Shown here: positions 8,824 through 17,023 of the stretch, piece by piece
Layout of the letters: each line of letters starts with the position of its first letter
How positions within the stretch are numbered: position 1 is the first letter of the stretch
Origin: Planctomycetota bacterium
GTDB lineage: Bacteria; Planctomycetota; Planctomycetia; Pirellulales; Pirellulaceae
DNA length: 31,701 nt
Direction: 5' to 3'
NCBI GenBank assembly: GCA_024277285.1
Contig: JAJRVM010000102.1
Location: 1 to 31,701, forward strand
Position numbers and translations under genes: made by a program
The notes under the pieces: generated by a model
The model's database searches: none
Seen by the model: the letters and a program-made list of their open reading frames with translations, nothing else
Told to the model about the DNA's origin: nothing

Positions 8824-10989
8824 ATGACAATTGATGGCTCAACGTACTGTCCTGGTGGGACGGGCAAGAAGATCAAGCACTGCGCATGCCGAGATATCAG
8901 CGGGGAGCTGGAGAAGATCATGCGCGCGTTGTCGGGAAACCAGCGCGTCGCGGCTTTGGATCAGATCAATCGGGTGTTGGCCACCAAAGCGCACCGTCCT
9001 TGCCTGTTGGCGCTCAAAATCTTGACGCTGATGGACATGAAGGACAAGCAGAGTTTGGAAGAGACCGTCGCGACTTTCGTCCAGGCGGCGCCCAGCAATC
9101 CATTGGCGCACGCGTTTGCCGCGCTGTTCGAGGTGTCCAAAGGGCATACGAAGAGGGCGGTCGATTGCCTGCAGAAATCGCTCTACCTGGCGGATGACGT
9201 TTTTCCGGGTGAGTTGTACGATGCCATCGGCGCGGTCGCGCAGGCGTTGGCCAACGATCACAAGTACGTGGCTGCTCGCGGTCACCTGTTGTTCCGAGCC
9301 ATGATCGGTGGTCAGGAGCAGGATGCGGTGGAGCCGCTATTGTCGATCTCCTCGGCCGGCAACATCCCCACGTTGCTCAAACGCGATCTCATCTTCTCGG
9401 CCAAACCTGACAATGTGCCGTGGCAAGAAGCCTTTGACAAAGCGATCGAATTGTGTTCACGCGGCGCGTGGCAAGCTGGGCTTGAGTCATTACAACAGTT
9501 AAATCAAGAGTACCCCGGTCAGGCCAGCGTCTTGGAGAATATCGCGATCGCGTGCAGCTATCTTGGCGATGGAAAAGCGGGAGAGGCATGGCATGATTAC
9601 GCAGGTTTGGAATCGGTCGATTTCGATCGAGCGGTAATTGCAGAAGCAACTTCGCAATTGCTCGATCACGAATCGAACCGCAAGACGATTGGGATGGTGA
9701 AAATCACCTATAACGCGACCGATGCCAACGCGTTGCAGGAAAAACTCCTTTCGTCGCCGCAGATTGTCGCCAGTCAGGTAGACCCGTCTCAGGTTCGACA
9801 AGATGATTCACCACCCCCCAAGGCAATCTTCCAGCTGAACGATCGGCCGATGCCTCCGGCGGACGCCGAATTGACTTTGGAAAATGTACCACGCATCCTG
9901 GGGCAAATGTTGCTCTATGGTAAGCAGACGGATCGTGAAGCGCGGCTTGAAGTGGTCATCACCAAGGGCGAACGTTTTGAAGCGTCGCTTCGGACGATTG
10001 CCGAGATCGGGGCCGAGTTGCTGGTTGCCGAAGCCGAGAATGAAGAACTCCTTGATGCGGTGCCGACGGACACGGTGGAGCTATTTCCTTCGTTACGGTT
10101 CCCCAACGACGCGGGGTTTTCGGTACGCAAGCAACTGACCGGCGAGGCGGTGGCTTTGGCTTTTCTGGAGAAATGGCCGTCGTTGCCCCTGGCCGCCTTG
10201 GACGACAAGACACCTCGGGAAGTTGCCGAAGACGCAGCCTATCGCGTACGTCTTGCGGCTGCGTTGCTCGTTCTCGAACAGATTGCCGAAGTTGAATCGT
10301 GGCCGGTCGATACCGATCGCTTACGCGAACAGTTGGGAATCCCCGTACGAACCACGATCGATCCGACCGCAACCAACGTCCATGCGTTGCAGCCGCACCA
10401 GTGGCATCTGGTTGATGCGGCCAAACTGACGGACGAGCAGTTGCTGACCTTGTATCAGCAGGCTTCATTATTCAGTGCTCGCAAAGCAATCAAACGGCTG
10501 GGTACCGAGGTGCTGGGCCGCGACAAAATGGGCGATCAACTCGACATGGCCGCAGTTGCTGGTGGCTTGGCGCAATTGGCCGACGACTCGGAAGAGGCGT
10601 TGAATCACTTGAGCCAGGCACGCGCGTTAGCCGAAAAGGCGGGCCAGTCGCCGGCTCGATGGTATCTTGAGGAACTGCCACTGCGCCTGCTTCATGGCGA
10701 TACATCGGAAGTGCAGCATATCATGACGGTGTTGCAATCGCGGTACATTCGCGAACCGGGGATCGCGGAAGCGTTATACAACATTCTGGTGCGGTTCGGC
10801 ATTATTTCGCCCGAAGGGCAGATGGCCGGTGGCCCAGGGGCGGCGGGGGCACCAGGGGCACCAGGGACGGTGGGGGCACCAGGGGCACCAAGTGCAGCCG
10901 CGCCGTCGCCCGCCGGTCAGCCAGCGGCCGCCCAGGGGGCTGCTGAACAGAAGCCGGAATCCAAGCTGTGGATTCCGGGGATGGACTAG
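8824..10989 (+). CDS. SEC-C motif and TPR-like repeat protein with collagen-like tail
   Basis: Protein of 721 aa, probably cytoplasmic, with no signal peptide. Residues 8-22 contain CPGGTGKKIKHC, a variant of the SEC-C zinc-binding motif usually written CxCGSGKKxKxCC. The next ~280 residues are alpha-helical repeats of TPR type, with alternating small and aromatic residues such as AxxxLxxxNQEYPGQ near 220-235. A central region (about 350-520) is predicted mixed and unrecognised. A second helical repeat block covers about 540-660. The tail (about 670-721) has six Gly-X-Y triplets rich in Ala and Pro, encoded by GC-rich near-identical DNA repeats around 10845-10895, and then an Ala/Pro-rich end. 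The SEC-C motif with TPRs suggests protein-protein or chaperone-type interactions. ribD follows 51 bases downstream in the same direction. Confidence 0.8.
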   Translation: MTIDGSTYCPGGTGKKIKHCACRDISGELEKIMRALSGNQRVAALDQINRVLATKAHRPCLLALKILTLMDMKDKQSLEETVATFVQAAPSNPLAHAFAALFEVSKGHTKRAVDCLQKSLYLADDVFPGELYDAIGAVAQALANDHKYVAARGHLLFRAMIGGQEQDAVEPLLSISSAGNIPTLLKRDLIFSAKPDNVPWQEAFDKAIELCSRGAWQAGLESLQQLNQEYPGQASVLENIAIACSYLGDGKAGEAWHDYAGLESVDFDRAVIAEATSQLLDHESNRKTIGMVKITYNATDANALQEKLLSSPQIVASQVDPSQVRQDDSPPPKAIFQLNDRPMPPADAELTLENVPRILGQMLLYGKQTDREARLEVVITKGERFEASLRTIAEIGAELLVAEAENEELLDAVPTDTVELFPSLRFPNDAGFSVRKQLTGEAVALAFLEKWPSLPLAALDDKTPREVAEDAAYRVRLAAALLVLEQIAEVESWPVDTDRLREQLGIPVRTTIDPTATNVHALQPHQWHLVDAAKLTDEQLLTLYQQASLFSARKAIKRLGTEVLGRDKMGDQLDMAAVAGGLAQLADDSEEALNHLSQARALAEKAGQSPARWYLEELPLRLLHGDTSEVQHIMTVLQSRYIREPGIAEALYNILVRFGIISPEGQMAGGPGAAGAPGAPGTVGAPGAPSAAAPSPAGQPAAAQGAAEQKPESKLWIPGMD

Positions 10990-11040
10990 CGCGGCGAACG
11001 GCAAATCGTGTTGTGGTACTTTCGTTGAAAACACGGTGCG

Positions 11041-12171
11041 ATGGATCAGAATCAAGATACTGTCCACATGGCGCGTGCGTTGGAGATCGCCGCGCGGGCG
11101 GAGGGGCACGTCGAACCGAACCCGATGGTTGGCTGTGTCGTCGTGCGTGATGGAGTGTCGGTGGGCGAAGGGTGGCATCGCCGATTCGGCGGCCCGCACG
11201 CCGAGATCGAGGCTTTGAAGTCCGCCGTCGGGTCGCCCGCTGGCGCGACTTTGTATGTCACGCTCGAACCCTGCTGCCACGCGGGCAAGACGCCCCCCTG
11301 CACCGATGCCATTATCGTGGCGGGGATCGCACGCGTTGTGGTCGCTCAGACCGACCCGTTTCCCGCAGTGGCGGGCGGCGGAATCGAGCAGCTGCGCAAG
11401 TCAGGGATACAGGTCGATGTCGGTCTGTGTGAAGATGCCGCGCGGCAGTTGAACGCCCCCTTTCGCAAGCTCGTCAAGACCGGCTTGCCCTGGTTGATCG
11501 CCAAGTGGGCGATGACGTTGGATGGCAAGATCGCGAGCCGCACGGGGCACAGCCGTTGGATTAGCGGTGCGGCAGCGCGCGAGCGCGTCCATCAGCTGCG
11601 CGGTCGCGTGGATGCCGTCATGGTCGGACGCGCAACGGCGGATGCTGATGATCCGCTTTTGACAGCCCGTCCCCCAGGGGCCCGCGAGGCGGTACGTATT
11701 GTCGTCGACTCCCATGCCCGTCTCGCATTACAATCCCAGCTGGTCCAGACTGCACGAACGCAGAGAGTATTGGTGGCCGTGTCGCCCCAAGCTCCACCCG
11801 AGCGTTGTAAACGCCTTGAACAGGCGGGGTGCGAGATGGTTTACTGTGCGGGTAGTGAGCCGAGCGAGCGGCTGCGCGATCTGTTGGGGCAGCTCGGCCG
11901 GCGAAAGATGACCAATGTGCTGGTCGAAGGCGGAGGCAAGCTGCTGGGGAGCTTGTGGGACTTGAGGCTTATCGACGAAGTGCATGTGTTTGTGGCACCG
12001 AAGTTGATCGGGGGCGCTGCGGCGCCGGGTCCCTTGGCTGGTATCGGCATGCCGGAGATTCCTGAATCTGCTTCTTTGCTCGATCCACGTATCGAAGTTC
12101 TTGATCAGGATGTCTATATTACGGGACGCGTGGTTCGACCGGCGATGGAGTCTGAACCGGAATCGCGGTAG
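11041..12171 (+). CDS. ribD: Bifunctional riboflavin deaminase/reductase RibD
   Basis: RibD (376 aa) catalyses the second and third steps of riboflavin synthesis: deamination of the diaminopyrimidine and NADPH-dependent reduction of the ribosyl side chain. The N-terminal cytidine-deaminase-like domain (1-145) has HAE at 53-55 and PCCHAGKTPPC at 77-87. His53, Cys78 and Cys87 fit the zinc ligands and Glu55 the proton shuttle. The C-terminal RibD_C domain (about 148-365) has KWAMTLDGKIA and a VEGGGKLLGS nucleotide-binding loop. Length and domain order are normal. No other rib gene is in the window and no FMN riboswitch was seen upstream. Riboflavin supply is relevant to the FAD and FMN proteins downstream, but linkage to them is only positional. 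Confidence 0.95.
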   Translation: MDQNQDTVHMARALEIAARAEGHVEPNPMVGCVVVRDGVSVGEGWHRRFGGPHAEIEALKSAVGSPAGATLYVTLEPCCHAGKTPPCTDAIIVAGIARVVVAQTDPFPAVAGGGIEQLRKSGIQVDVGLCEDAARQLNAPFRKLVKTGLPWLIAKWAMTLDGKIASRTGHSRWISGAAARERVHQLRGRVDAVMVGRATADADDPLLTARPPGAREAVRIVVDSHARLALQSQLVQTARTQRVLVAVSPQAPPERCKRLEQAGCEMVYCAGSEPSERLRDLLGQLGRRKMTNVLVEGGGKLLGSLWDLRLIDEVHVFVAPKLIGGAAAPGPLAGIGMPEIPESASLLDPRIEVLDQDVYITGRVVRPAMESEPESR

Positions 12172-12456
12172 CTTGACGCGATCGGCCGTGCTCTGTCTGG
12201 CGAGCGGTGGTTCACTAGCGGGCGTGGCGGCGAATTTCCCTGTGACGCGCCTTGGGTGTGTGCTGCCTTGCTGCTCCGGATGTCGCATATGCACCGGCGT
12301 GGCTGGCGCGTCCAATCCTGGAGCCAAGCCGCGGCGCGGTTTGAAATCGTGTGACAAAACCTGCTCGAAACGCTGGATTATTCGAGACGCGTGTGGTTCA
12401 CTGGTACTATTTGTTACACGTTCTCAGTCGGTATTCTGACGTGAAAGGGACGCGAC

Positions 12457-14400
12457 GTGCCGGATGCTTCTTCCATCTTGCAGCAAACGAATTTTACGAC
12501 ACTCGATTGGGTTATCGTTATCCTCTACCCATTGATCTCCGTCGGGATCGGACTCTATGTACGCAAGCTGATTACGAACATGTCCGATTTCGTCGTGGCG
12601 GGGCAGAGCCTGGGAGTCTGCCTCGGGATCGCCACCATGACCGGTACCGAGCTGGGCTTGATCACGGTCATGTACAACGCACAGAAAGGTTTCACCGGCG
12701 CCTTTGCCGCTCTGCACATCGCGTTGGCGGCCGGAATCGTGACGTTTATGGTCGGTGTCACCGGCTTGTTTGTTTATCGCTTGCGCGAGATGGGTGTGTT
12801 GACCATTCCCGAGTTCTACCAGTATCGGTTCGACCGCCGCACGCGCGTGTTAGGCGGTATCATGATGGCACTGGGCGGGATCTTGAACATGGGACTGTTC
12901 TTGCAGGTTGGGTCAAAGTTCCTTGTTGGGATTACCGGATTGTCCGCGACCAGCGCCGCGCTGCCCGTCGTGATGGTCGTGTTAATCTGCCTGGTCCTGG
13001 TCTATACCTGTTTGGGCGGCATGATCAGCGTCGTGATTTCCGACTACGTGCAATTCGTAGTCCTCTCGGTCGGCTTGGTGCTGGCCACCGTCCTGGCCGT
13101 CAACTTCGTTGGCTGGGACAATATTTTTTCGACGGTCCAACAGGAGGTGGGAGTTGCGGGTTTTGACCCGACGGTACCAGCGGTGAGTCGGCCAACGAAG
13201 CCGACAAATGAAGAGTCCGAATCCCCAGATCGAGCTGCCACAGATCTGGCCGCCACGGACCCCGTTCCCGGAGATTCGGCACGCGCGGAATCGGCGGCTG
13301 CGAAGCCAACAGCAGAAGGCTCTGCGCTGGTCGCGCAGGGTGGTAAGGCGGATCGCTCTCAGGCGGGTTCCATGAAAGGGCCGGCCGAAGAAGAAGGGGC
13401 CGGGGGGCCGGCAGTAGGCGGCTTCGGGTGGGAGTACATTGTTTGGATGGGGTTCCTGGGGCTTGTCAGCTGCGCGATATGGCCGACCGCGGTGGCACGC
13501 GCGTTGGCGATGGACAGTCCACTCGCGGTGAAACGGCAATACATGTTGGCATCCGTTTCATTCATGATACGCTTTCTCGTGCCCTGTTTTTGGGGGATCT
13601 GCGCGTTGGTCTTTGTGCTTCAACATGAAGCGATGCGCGAGATGTTCTTTCCGGCCGGATTTCCGCCACCGAAAGAGCTGCCCGAGGGTATGGTCGCCTA
13701 CGATAACCTGTATGCCATGCCAATTTTTCTTGGTCGGGTTCTGCCGGTCGGCGTCATTGGCATCATCACGGCGGGCATGCTTGCCGCATTCATGTCGACC
13801 CACGACAGCTACCTGCTCTGTTGGAGCTCTGTGCTGACCCAGGACGTTGTGGCACCCTTATACGAAAACAATGGCCGCAAGATGAGTTCAAAGGCACGCA
13901 TCACTTTGACGCGCGTTTTCATCGTGGTGATTGGCATCTATGTCCTTCTATGGGGTTTGGTCTATCACGGCAGTGACGACATTTGGGACTACATGGCGGT
14001 GACCGGTGCCATCTACTACAACGGTGCTTTCGCGCTGTTGGCCGGTGGGCTCTATTGGAAGAAAGCGAGCTCGACGGGCGCTTTTCTAGCGTTGCTGGCC
14101 GGCATCTTCGCCGTGATCGGCCTTGGGCCAGTGCAGCATGGGATTGCAATGGCATTGAACTTCATTGCTGGTTCTTCCCCTGCCCTCATGGAAACACTCG
14201 CCAGATTGCCTGCGGTGGGCCTGCAGGAAGCGACCGGTAAGGGTGGCGCGGCGGTCGAGTTGGTGTTCAGTATCCCGGCTGCACGTGTGGGCTTGATCAG
14301 TATTGTGGCGACCACGTTAACCATCATCGTCGGGTCGCTGTTGTTCCCCGATCGCGATCCGCAACCGGTCAAGGGAGACCCTAAAGGAGGTGACCAGTGA
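12457..14400 (+). CDS. Sodium:solute symporter (SSS family) with long hydrophilic insert
   Basis: A 647-aa polytopic inner-membrane protein of the solute:sodium symporter family (LeuT fold). I count about 13 hydrophobic segments, starting near residue 16. Motifs include GTELGLITV in the second helix, FYQYRF after the third, and MLAAFMSTHDSYLL, the conserved segment containing Na+-site residues in this family. The start is GTG at 12457 with GAAAGGGA upstream. Between the sixth and seventh helices, residues about 232-323 form an Ala/Glu/Ser/Pro-rich, strongly charged insert absent from ordinary SSS proteins. Its stop codon overlaps the start of the next small gene, so the three genes from 12457 to 16858 are one operon. 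The solute is unknown; the secreted oxidoreductase partner suggests a sugar, sugar acid or related compound. Confidence 0.92.
   Translation: MPDASSILQQTNFTTLDWVIVILYPLISVGIGLYVRKLITNMSDFVVAGQSLGVCLGIATMTGTELGLITVMYNAQKGFTGAFAALHIALAAGIVTFMVGVTGLFVYRLREMGVLTIPEFYQYRFDRRTRVLGGIMMALGGILNMGLFLQVGSKFLVGITGLSATSAALPVVMVVLICLVLVYTCLGGMISVVISDYVQFVVLSVGLVLATVLAVNFVGWDNIFSTVQQEVGVAGFDPTVPAVSRPTKPTNEESESPDRAATDLAATDPVPGDSARAESAAAKPTAEGSALVAQGGKADRSQAGSMKGPAEEEGAGGPAVGGFGWEYIVWMGFLGLVSCAIWPTAVARALAMDSPLAVKRQYMLASVSFMIRFLVPCFWGICALVFVLQHEAMREMFFPAGFPPPKELPEGMVAYDNLYAMPIFLGRVLPVGVIGIITAGMLAAFMSTHDSYLLCWSSVLTQDVVAPLYENNGRKMSSKARITLTRVFIVVIGIYVLLWGLVYHGSDDIWDYMAVTGAIYYNGAFALLAGGLYWKKASSTGAFLALLAGIFAVIGLGPVQHGIAMALNFIAGSSPALMETLARLPAVGLQEATGKGGAAVELVFSIPAARVGLISIVATTLTIIVGSLLFPDRDPQPVKGDPKGGDQ
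14384..14393 (+). promoter_or_regulatory. Perfect Shine-Dalgarno site for the 59-aa gene
   Basis: AAGGAGGTGA lies inside the last codons of the symporter gene. It is fully complementary to the usual 16S rRNA 3' end and ends three bases before the GTG at 14397, with GGAGG six bases away. Strong sites like this are unusual among the genes of this window and decide the start of the small gene. Confidence 0.85.
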
Positions 14401-14576
14401 CGTTACAACATTGGATATTGCTCTGGAAGGTTGTCCTGATCGGTGGGATCAGCCTTTTCTCGGTCCTGGCTGTGGTCGTGAGTATCGGCGGGTTCTTTGA
14501 CATTCGCCGGCTGTTTCAGACGTTGCGTGCTCAGCATGCCGAACACGAGAAGTCCATCAAGAGGACCCAACCATGA
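14397..14576 (+). CDS. Small single-pass membrane protein coupled to the symporter
   Basis: A 59-aa protein starting at GTG, whose last two bases overlap the symporter stop codon TGA (14398-14400). It ends at a TGA that overlaps the ATG of the oxidoreductase gene. Residues about 12-34 form one hydrophobic helix (VVLIGGISLFSVLAVVVSIG). The C-terminal part is hydrophilic and helical with several His, Arg and Lys, beginning FFDIRRLFQTLR. The perfect Shine-Dalgarno site, both stop/start overlaps and clean coding composition argue that it is real. Several SSS transporters have a short membrane subunit encoded beside them (DUF485, DUF3311 and DUF4212 types), so an accessory-subunit role is a reasonable inference. 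I do not recognise it as a member of any of those families. Confidence 0.85.
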   Translation: MTLQHWILLWKVVLIGGISLFSVLAVVVSIGGFFDIRRLFQTLRAQHAEHEKSIKRTQP

Positions 14577-16858
14577 AAAGATGCTTTGTTGCATTTGCGA
14601 TTACGTGTTGGCTGGTAACGTGTTGGCTGGTGACTTGGCACACGAGTATCGCAGCCGAACAGGTTCTAGTCGAGGCGGAGAGTTTTGCCGACCCTGGTGG
14701 ATGGGTGTTGGATACACAGGCGATCACCGCGATGGGTTCACCCTACTTGCTCGCCCACGGATTGGGACGTCCGGTCAAGGACGCGACGACTCAGCTGCAA
14801 GTTCCGTCGGCCGGTACATATCGGATCTTTGTGCGGACGAAAGACTGGGTTGCGCGTTGGAAAGCGCCTGGCCAGCCAGGTCGATTTCAGTTGTGGGTCA
14901 ATGGCCATCCGCTCAAGGAGACGTTTGGTACGAAAGGTGTCGAGTGGTTTTGGCACGACGGCGGGACGGTCACGCTGGACGGCACGGCCGTCACGTTAAC
15001 GCTCCACGATCTGACTGGTTTTGAAGGACGTTGTGATGCGGTTCTTTTGAGTCGCGATCTGTCATTCACGCCGCCGGCCGATCCAAGCATTCTGCCGAGT
15101 TGGCGTCGCCAATTGTTGGAATTGCCGGACAAGCCGATCGAGCGAAGTGGGTACGATCTGGTGGTCGTAGGGGGCGGCTATTCTGGCCTGGGCGCAGCGA
15201 TCTCGGCGGCACGGATGGGGTGCCGCGTGGCGCTGTTGCAGAACCGACCGGTCTTGGGCGGCAACGGTTCGAGTGAAGTACGCGTATGGGCGCAGGGGTT
15301 GATTCGTCGCGGCACGTTTCCACGCGTCGGCGAGATTGTCGAGGAGTTTGCCGACTCGGCCAAAAAATCGCCTGGCGAGACCAATGAGTTTGGTGACCCG
15401 CAAAAGGAAAAGTTGGTGCGCAACGAAAAGAATATTGATTTGATGCTCAATCATCATGCCTACCAGGTGGAGATGGACGGCCAACGCATTTCTGCCGTGC
15501 TGGCATTCGACACACGTACCGGCCAACGTGTGCGTGTCAGCGCCCGGTTGTTTGCGGACTGTACCGGGCATGGAACGCTCGGCTATCTGGCCGGTGCCGA
15601 CTGGGAAATGACGCCCAAGAAACGAATGGGGATGAGCAACATGTGGGCTTGGACGGAACTGGACCACGCGGTCGAGTTTCCTGAAACGCCTTGGGCACTT
15701 AATCTCGAGATGAAGGATTTTCCTTATCCACGCGACCATCACGGGCAGTGGTTCTGGGAGAGTGGTTTCGATAAGGACCCGATACGTGAGGCCGAAGCGA
15801 TTCGCGATTGGAACCTACGCGCCGTCTACGGGGCATTCAATGCGATGAAGAACCGGGGCGGACGTGACCAGCATCGCAGCGCTCAATTGACGTGGATCGC
15901 GTTTATCGGTGGGCCGCGTGAGTCGCGCCGTTTGATGGGTGATGTCAGGTTGTCCAAAGAAGATGTTGTTGGCAAACGCCAGTTTCCTGACGGGATTGTT
16001 CCGAGTACCTGGTCGATTGATCTACATTATGCCAAAAAGCAGTACGCCAAAAAATTCCCCGACAACCCGTTCATCTCGGTGGCCGAATTTGATTCGCGTG
16101 TGGATCGGTTGTACGGCTACCCGATTCCCTATCGCTGTTTCTATTCGCGCAATGTTGACAATCTCTTTATGGCGGGACGCTGTATCAGCGTGACGCACGA
16201 GGCGTTAGGGACGGTGCGCGTGATGAAGACCTGTGGGATGATGGGCGAGGTGGTTGGCAAGGCATCATCAATTTGTGCTTTGCACGAGTGCTGGCCACGC
16301 GATGTCTATTCGCACTACCTTGATGATTTGAAGCAACTTTGCCGCTTGCCCGGAAAATCCCGCCGCGCGACGGTCAGTAGCCCACTCGAAATCCCTGAAG
16401 ATGTGCCTGTCGCTTCGGCGGAAGGGCCGCCGTCCGGGATCGATCCGAATTCGCTTGCAGGTGTCGTCGTTGATGACATCCGTGCCGAGCGAACCGGCAC
16501 GTGGGGATTCGGCACCGGTTTGAAGGGCTATGTTGGGCACGGCTATGTTTACTCGGCCGACCCGTCCAGTGCAATCACGTTTACTTGCAAAGCGCCGACG
16601 GCGGGACGTTATGAAGTGCGGATTGCTTATCGAGCTCACGAGAATCGTGGCAAGGATGTGTCTGTTACGGTTCGGGCTGGCGAATTTGAGAAAACCGAAG
16701 CCGTCAATATGCAAATCGAACCGCCGCTGAAAAACGGTTTCCTCTCACTCTGCACGGTCGCGCTTGGCAAAGGTGAATCGTGCTCGGTCGTGATCCGGCC
16801 GAGTCGTCACGGTGAGCATGCCTGTGCCGATGCCGTACAACTGGTGCCGGTGAAGTGA
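14573..16858 (+). CDS. Secreted FAD-dependent oxidoreductase with CBM-like flanking domains
   Basis: A 761-aa exported protein. Residues 1-27 are a signal peptide with a Cys/Trp/Leu-rich core ending near SIAAE. Residues about 28-165 look like a beta-sandwich of the CBM6 or golvesin type (VEAESFADPGGW). The FAD-binding Rossmann site is VVVGGGYSGLGAA, with Gly at 200-202 and 205, followed by the family-typical RPVLGGNGSSEVRVW. The catalytic FAD_oxidored domain runs to about residue 600 and ends with a second typical stretch, NLFMAGRCISVTHEALGTVR. Residues about 640-760 form a second beta-sandwich like the C-terminal domain of xanthan-lyase-like proteins. Such proteins are numerous in Planctomycetes and usually sit in polysaccharide-use loci. 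The reaction is unknown. AAGAGGA precedes the ATG, which overlaps the stop of the small upstream gene. Confidence 0.9.
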   Translation: MKRCFVAFAITCWLVTCWLVTWHTSIAAEQVLVEAESFADPGGWVLDTQAITAMGSPYLLAHGLGRPVKDATTQLQVPSAGTYRIFVRTKDWVARWKAPGQPGRFQLWVNGHPLKETFGTKGVEWFWHDGGTVTLDGTAVTLTLHDLTGFEGRCDAVLLSRDLSFTPPADPSILPSWRRQLLELPDKPIERSGYDLVVVGGGYSGLGAAISAARMGCRVALLQNRPVLGGNGSSEVRVWAQGLIRRGTFPRVGEIVEEFADSAKKSPGETNEFGDPQKEKLVRNEKNIDLMLNHHAYQVEMDGQRISAVLAFDTRTGQRVRVSARLFADCTGHGTLGYLAGADWEMTPKKRMGMSNMWAWTELDHAVEFPETPWALNLEMKDFPYPRDHHGQWFWESGFDKDPIREAEAIRDWNLRAVYGAFNAMKNRGGRDQHRSAQLTWIAFIGGPRESRRLMGDVRLSKEDVVGKRQFPDGIVPSTWSIDLHYAKKQYAKKFPDNPFISVAEFDSRVDRLYGYPIPYRCFYSRNVDNLFMAGRCISVTHEALGTVRVMKTCGMMGEVVGKASSICALHECWPRDVYSHYLDDLKQLCRLPGKSRRATVSSPLEIPEDVPVASAEGPPSGIDPNSLAGVVVDDIRAERTGTWGFGTGLKGYVGHGYVYSADPSSAITFTCKAPTAGRYEVRIAYRAHENRGKDVSVTVRAGEFEKTEAVNMQIEPPLKNGFLSLCTVALGKGESCSVVIRPSRHGEHACADAVQLVPVK
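14603..14632 (+). repeat. 15-bp tandem duplication inside the signal-peptide codons
   Basis: ACGTGTTGGCTGGT[A/G] occurs twice in direct succession (14603-14617, 14618-14632), differing only in the last base. It encodes a repeated Thr-Cys-Trp-Leu-Val in the hydrophobic core of the oxidoreductase signal peptide, lengthening it by five residues. This looks like a recent slippage duplication. Confidence 0.85.
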
Positions 16859-16860
16859 TT

Positions 16861-16877
16861 TAGGCGTCGGCCGCCTA
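16861..16877 (+). terminator. Possible weak terminator hairpin after the oxidoreductase operon
   Basis: TAGGCG (16861-16866) pairs with CGCCTA (16872-16877) around a five-base loop, immediately after the TGA at 16856-16858. There is no T-tract, so termination here is uncertain. It is the only evident hairpin in the 165-bp gap before the next gene. Confidence 0.3.
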
Positions 16878-17023
16878 GGAGGCAGTGGCGTTGTTGCACA
16901 TCCCAATGAGATTAGATCCCGCGTCTTGGATGGGCGTAGACGTGGCGACGCCGACCAATCGCAGCGGGCGGCACCACCACGCTTGAATGCGAAAACCGTT
17001 CGCTCGACGGACGCGACTTCGAC

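Noticed and set aside
8419..8827. Open frames of 60-130 codons on both strands in the divergent intergenic region
   Set aside because: No ribosome sites, no recognisable protein features and mutual overlap. Composition alone explains them.
12101..12439. 112-codon frame with a Cys-rich middle overlapping the end of ribD
   Set aside because: It overlaps ribD in another frame and has no ribosome site. The Cys cluster shows no regular metal-binding spacing that I trust.
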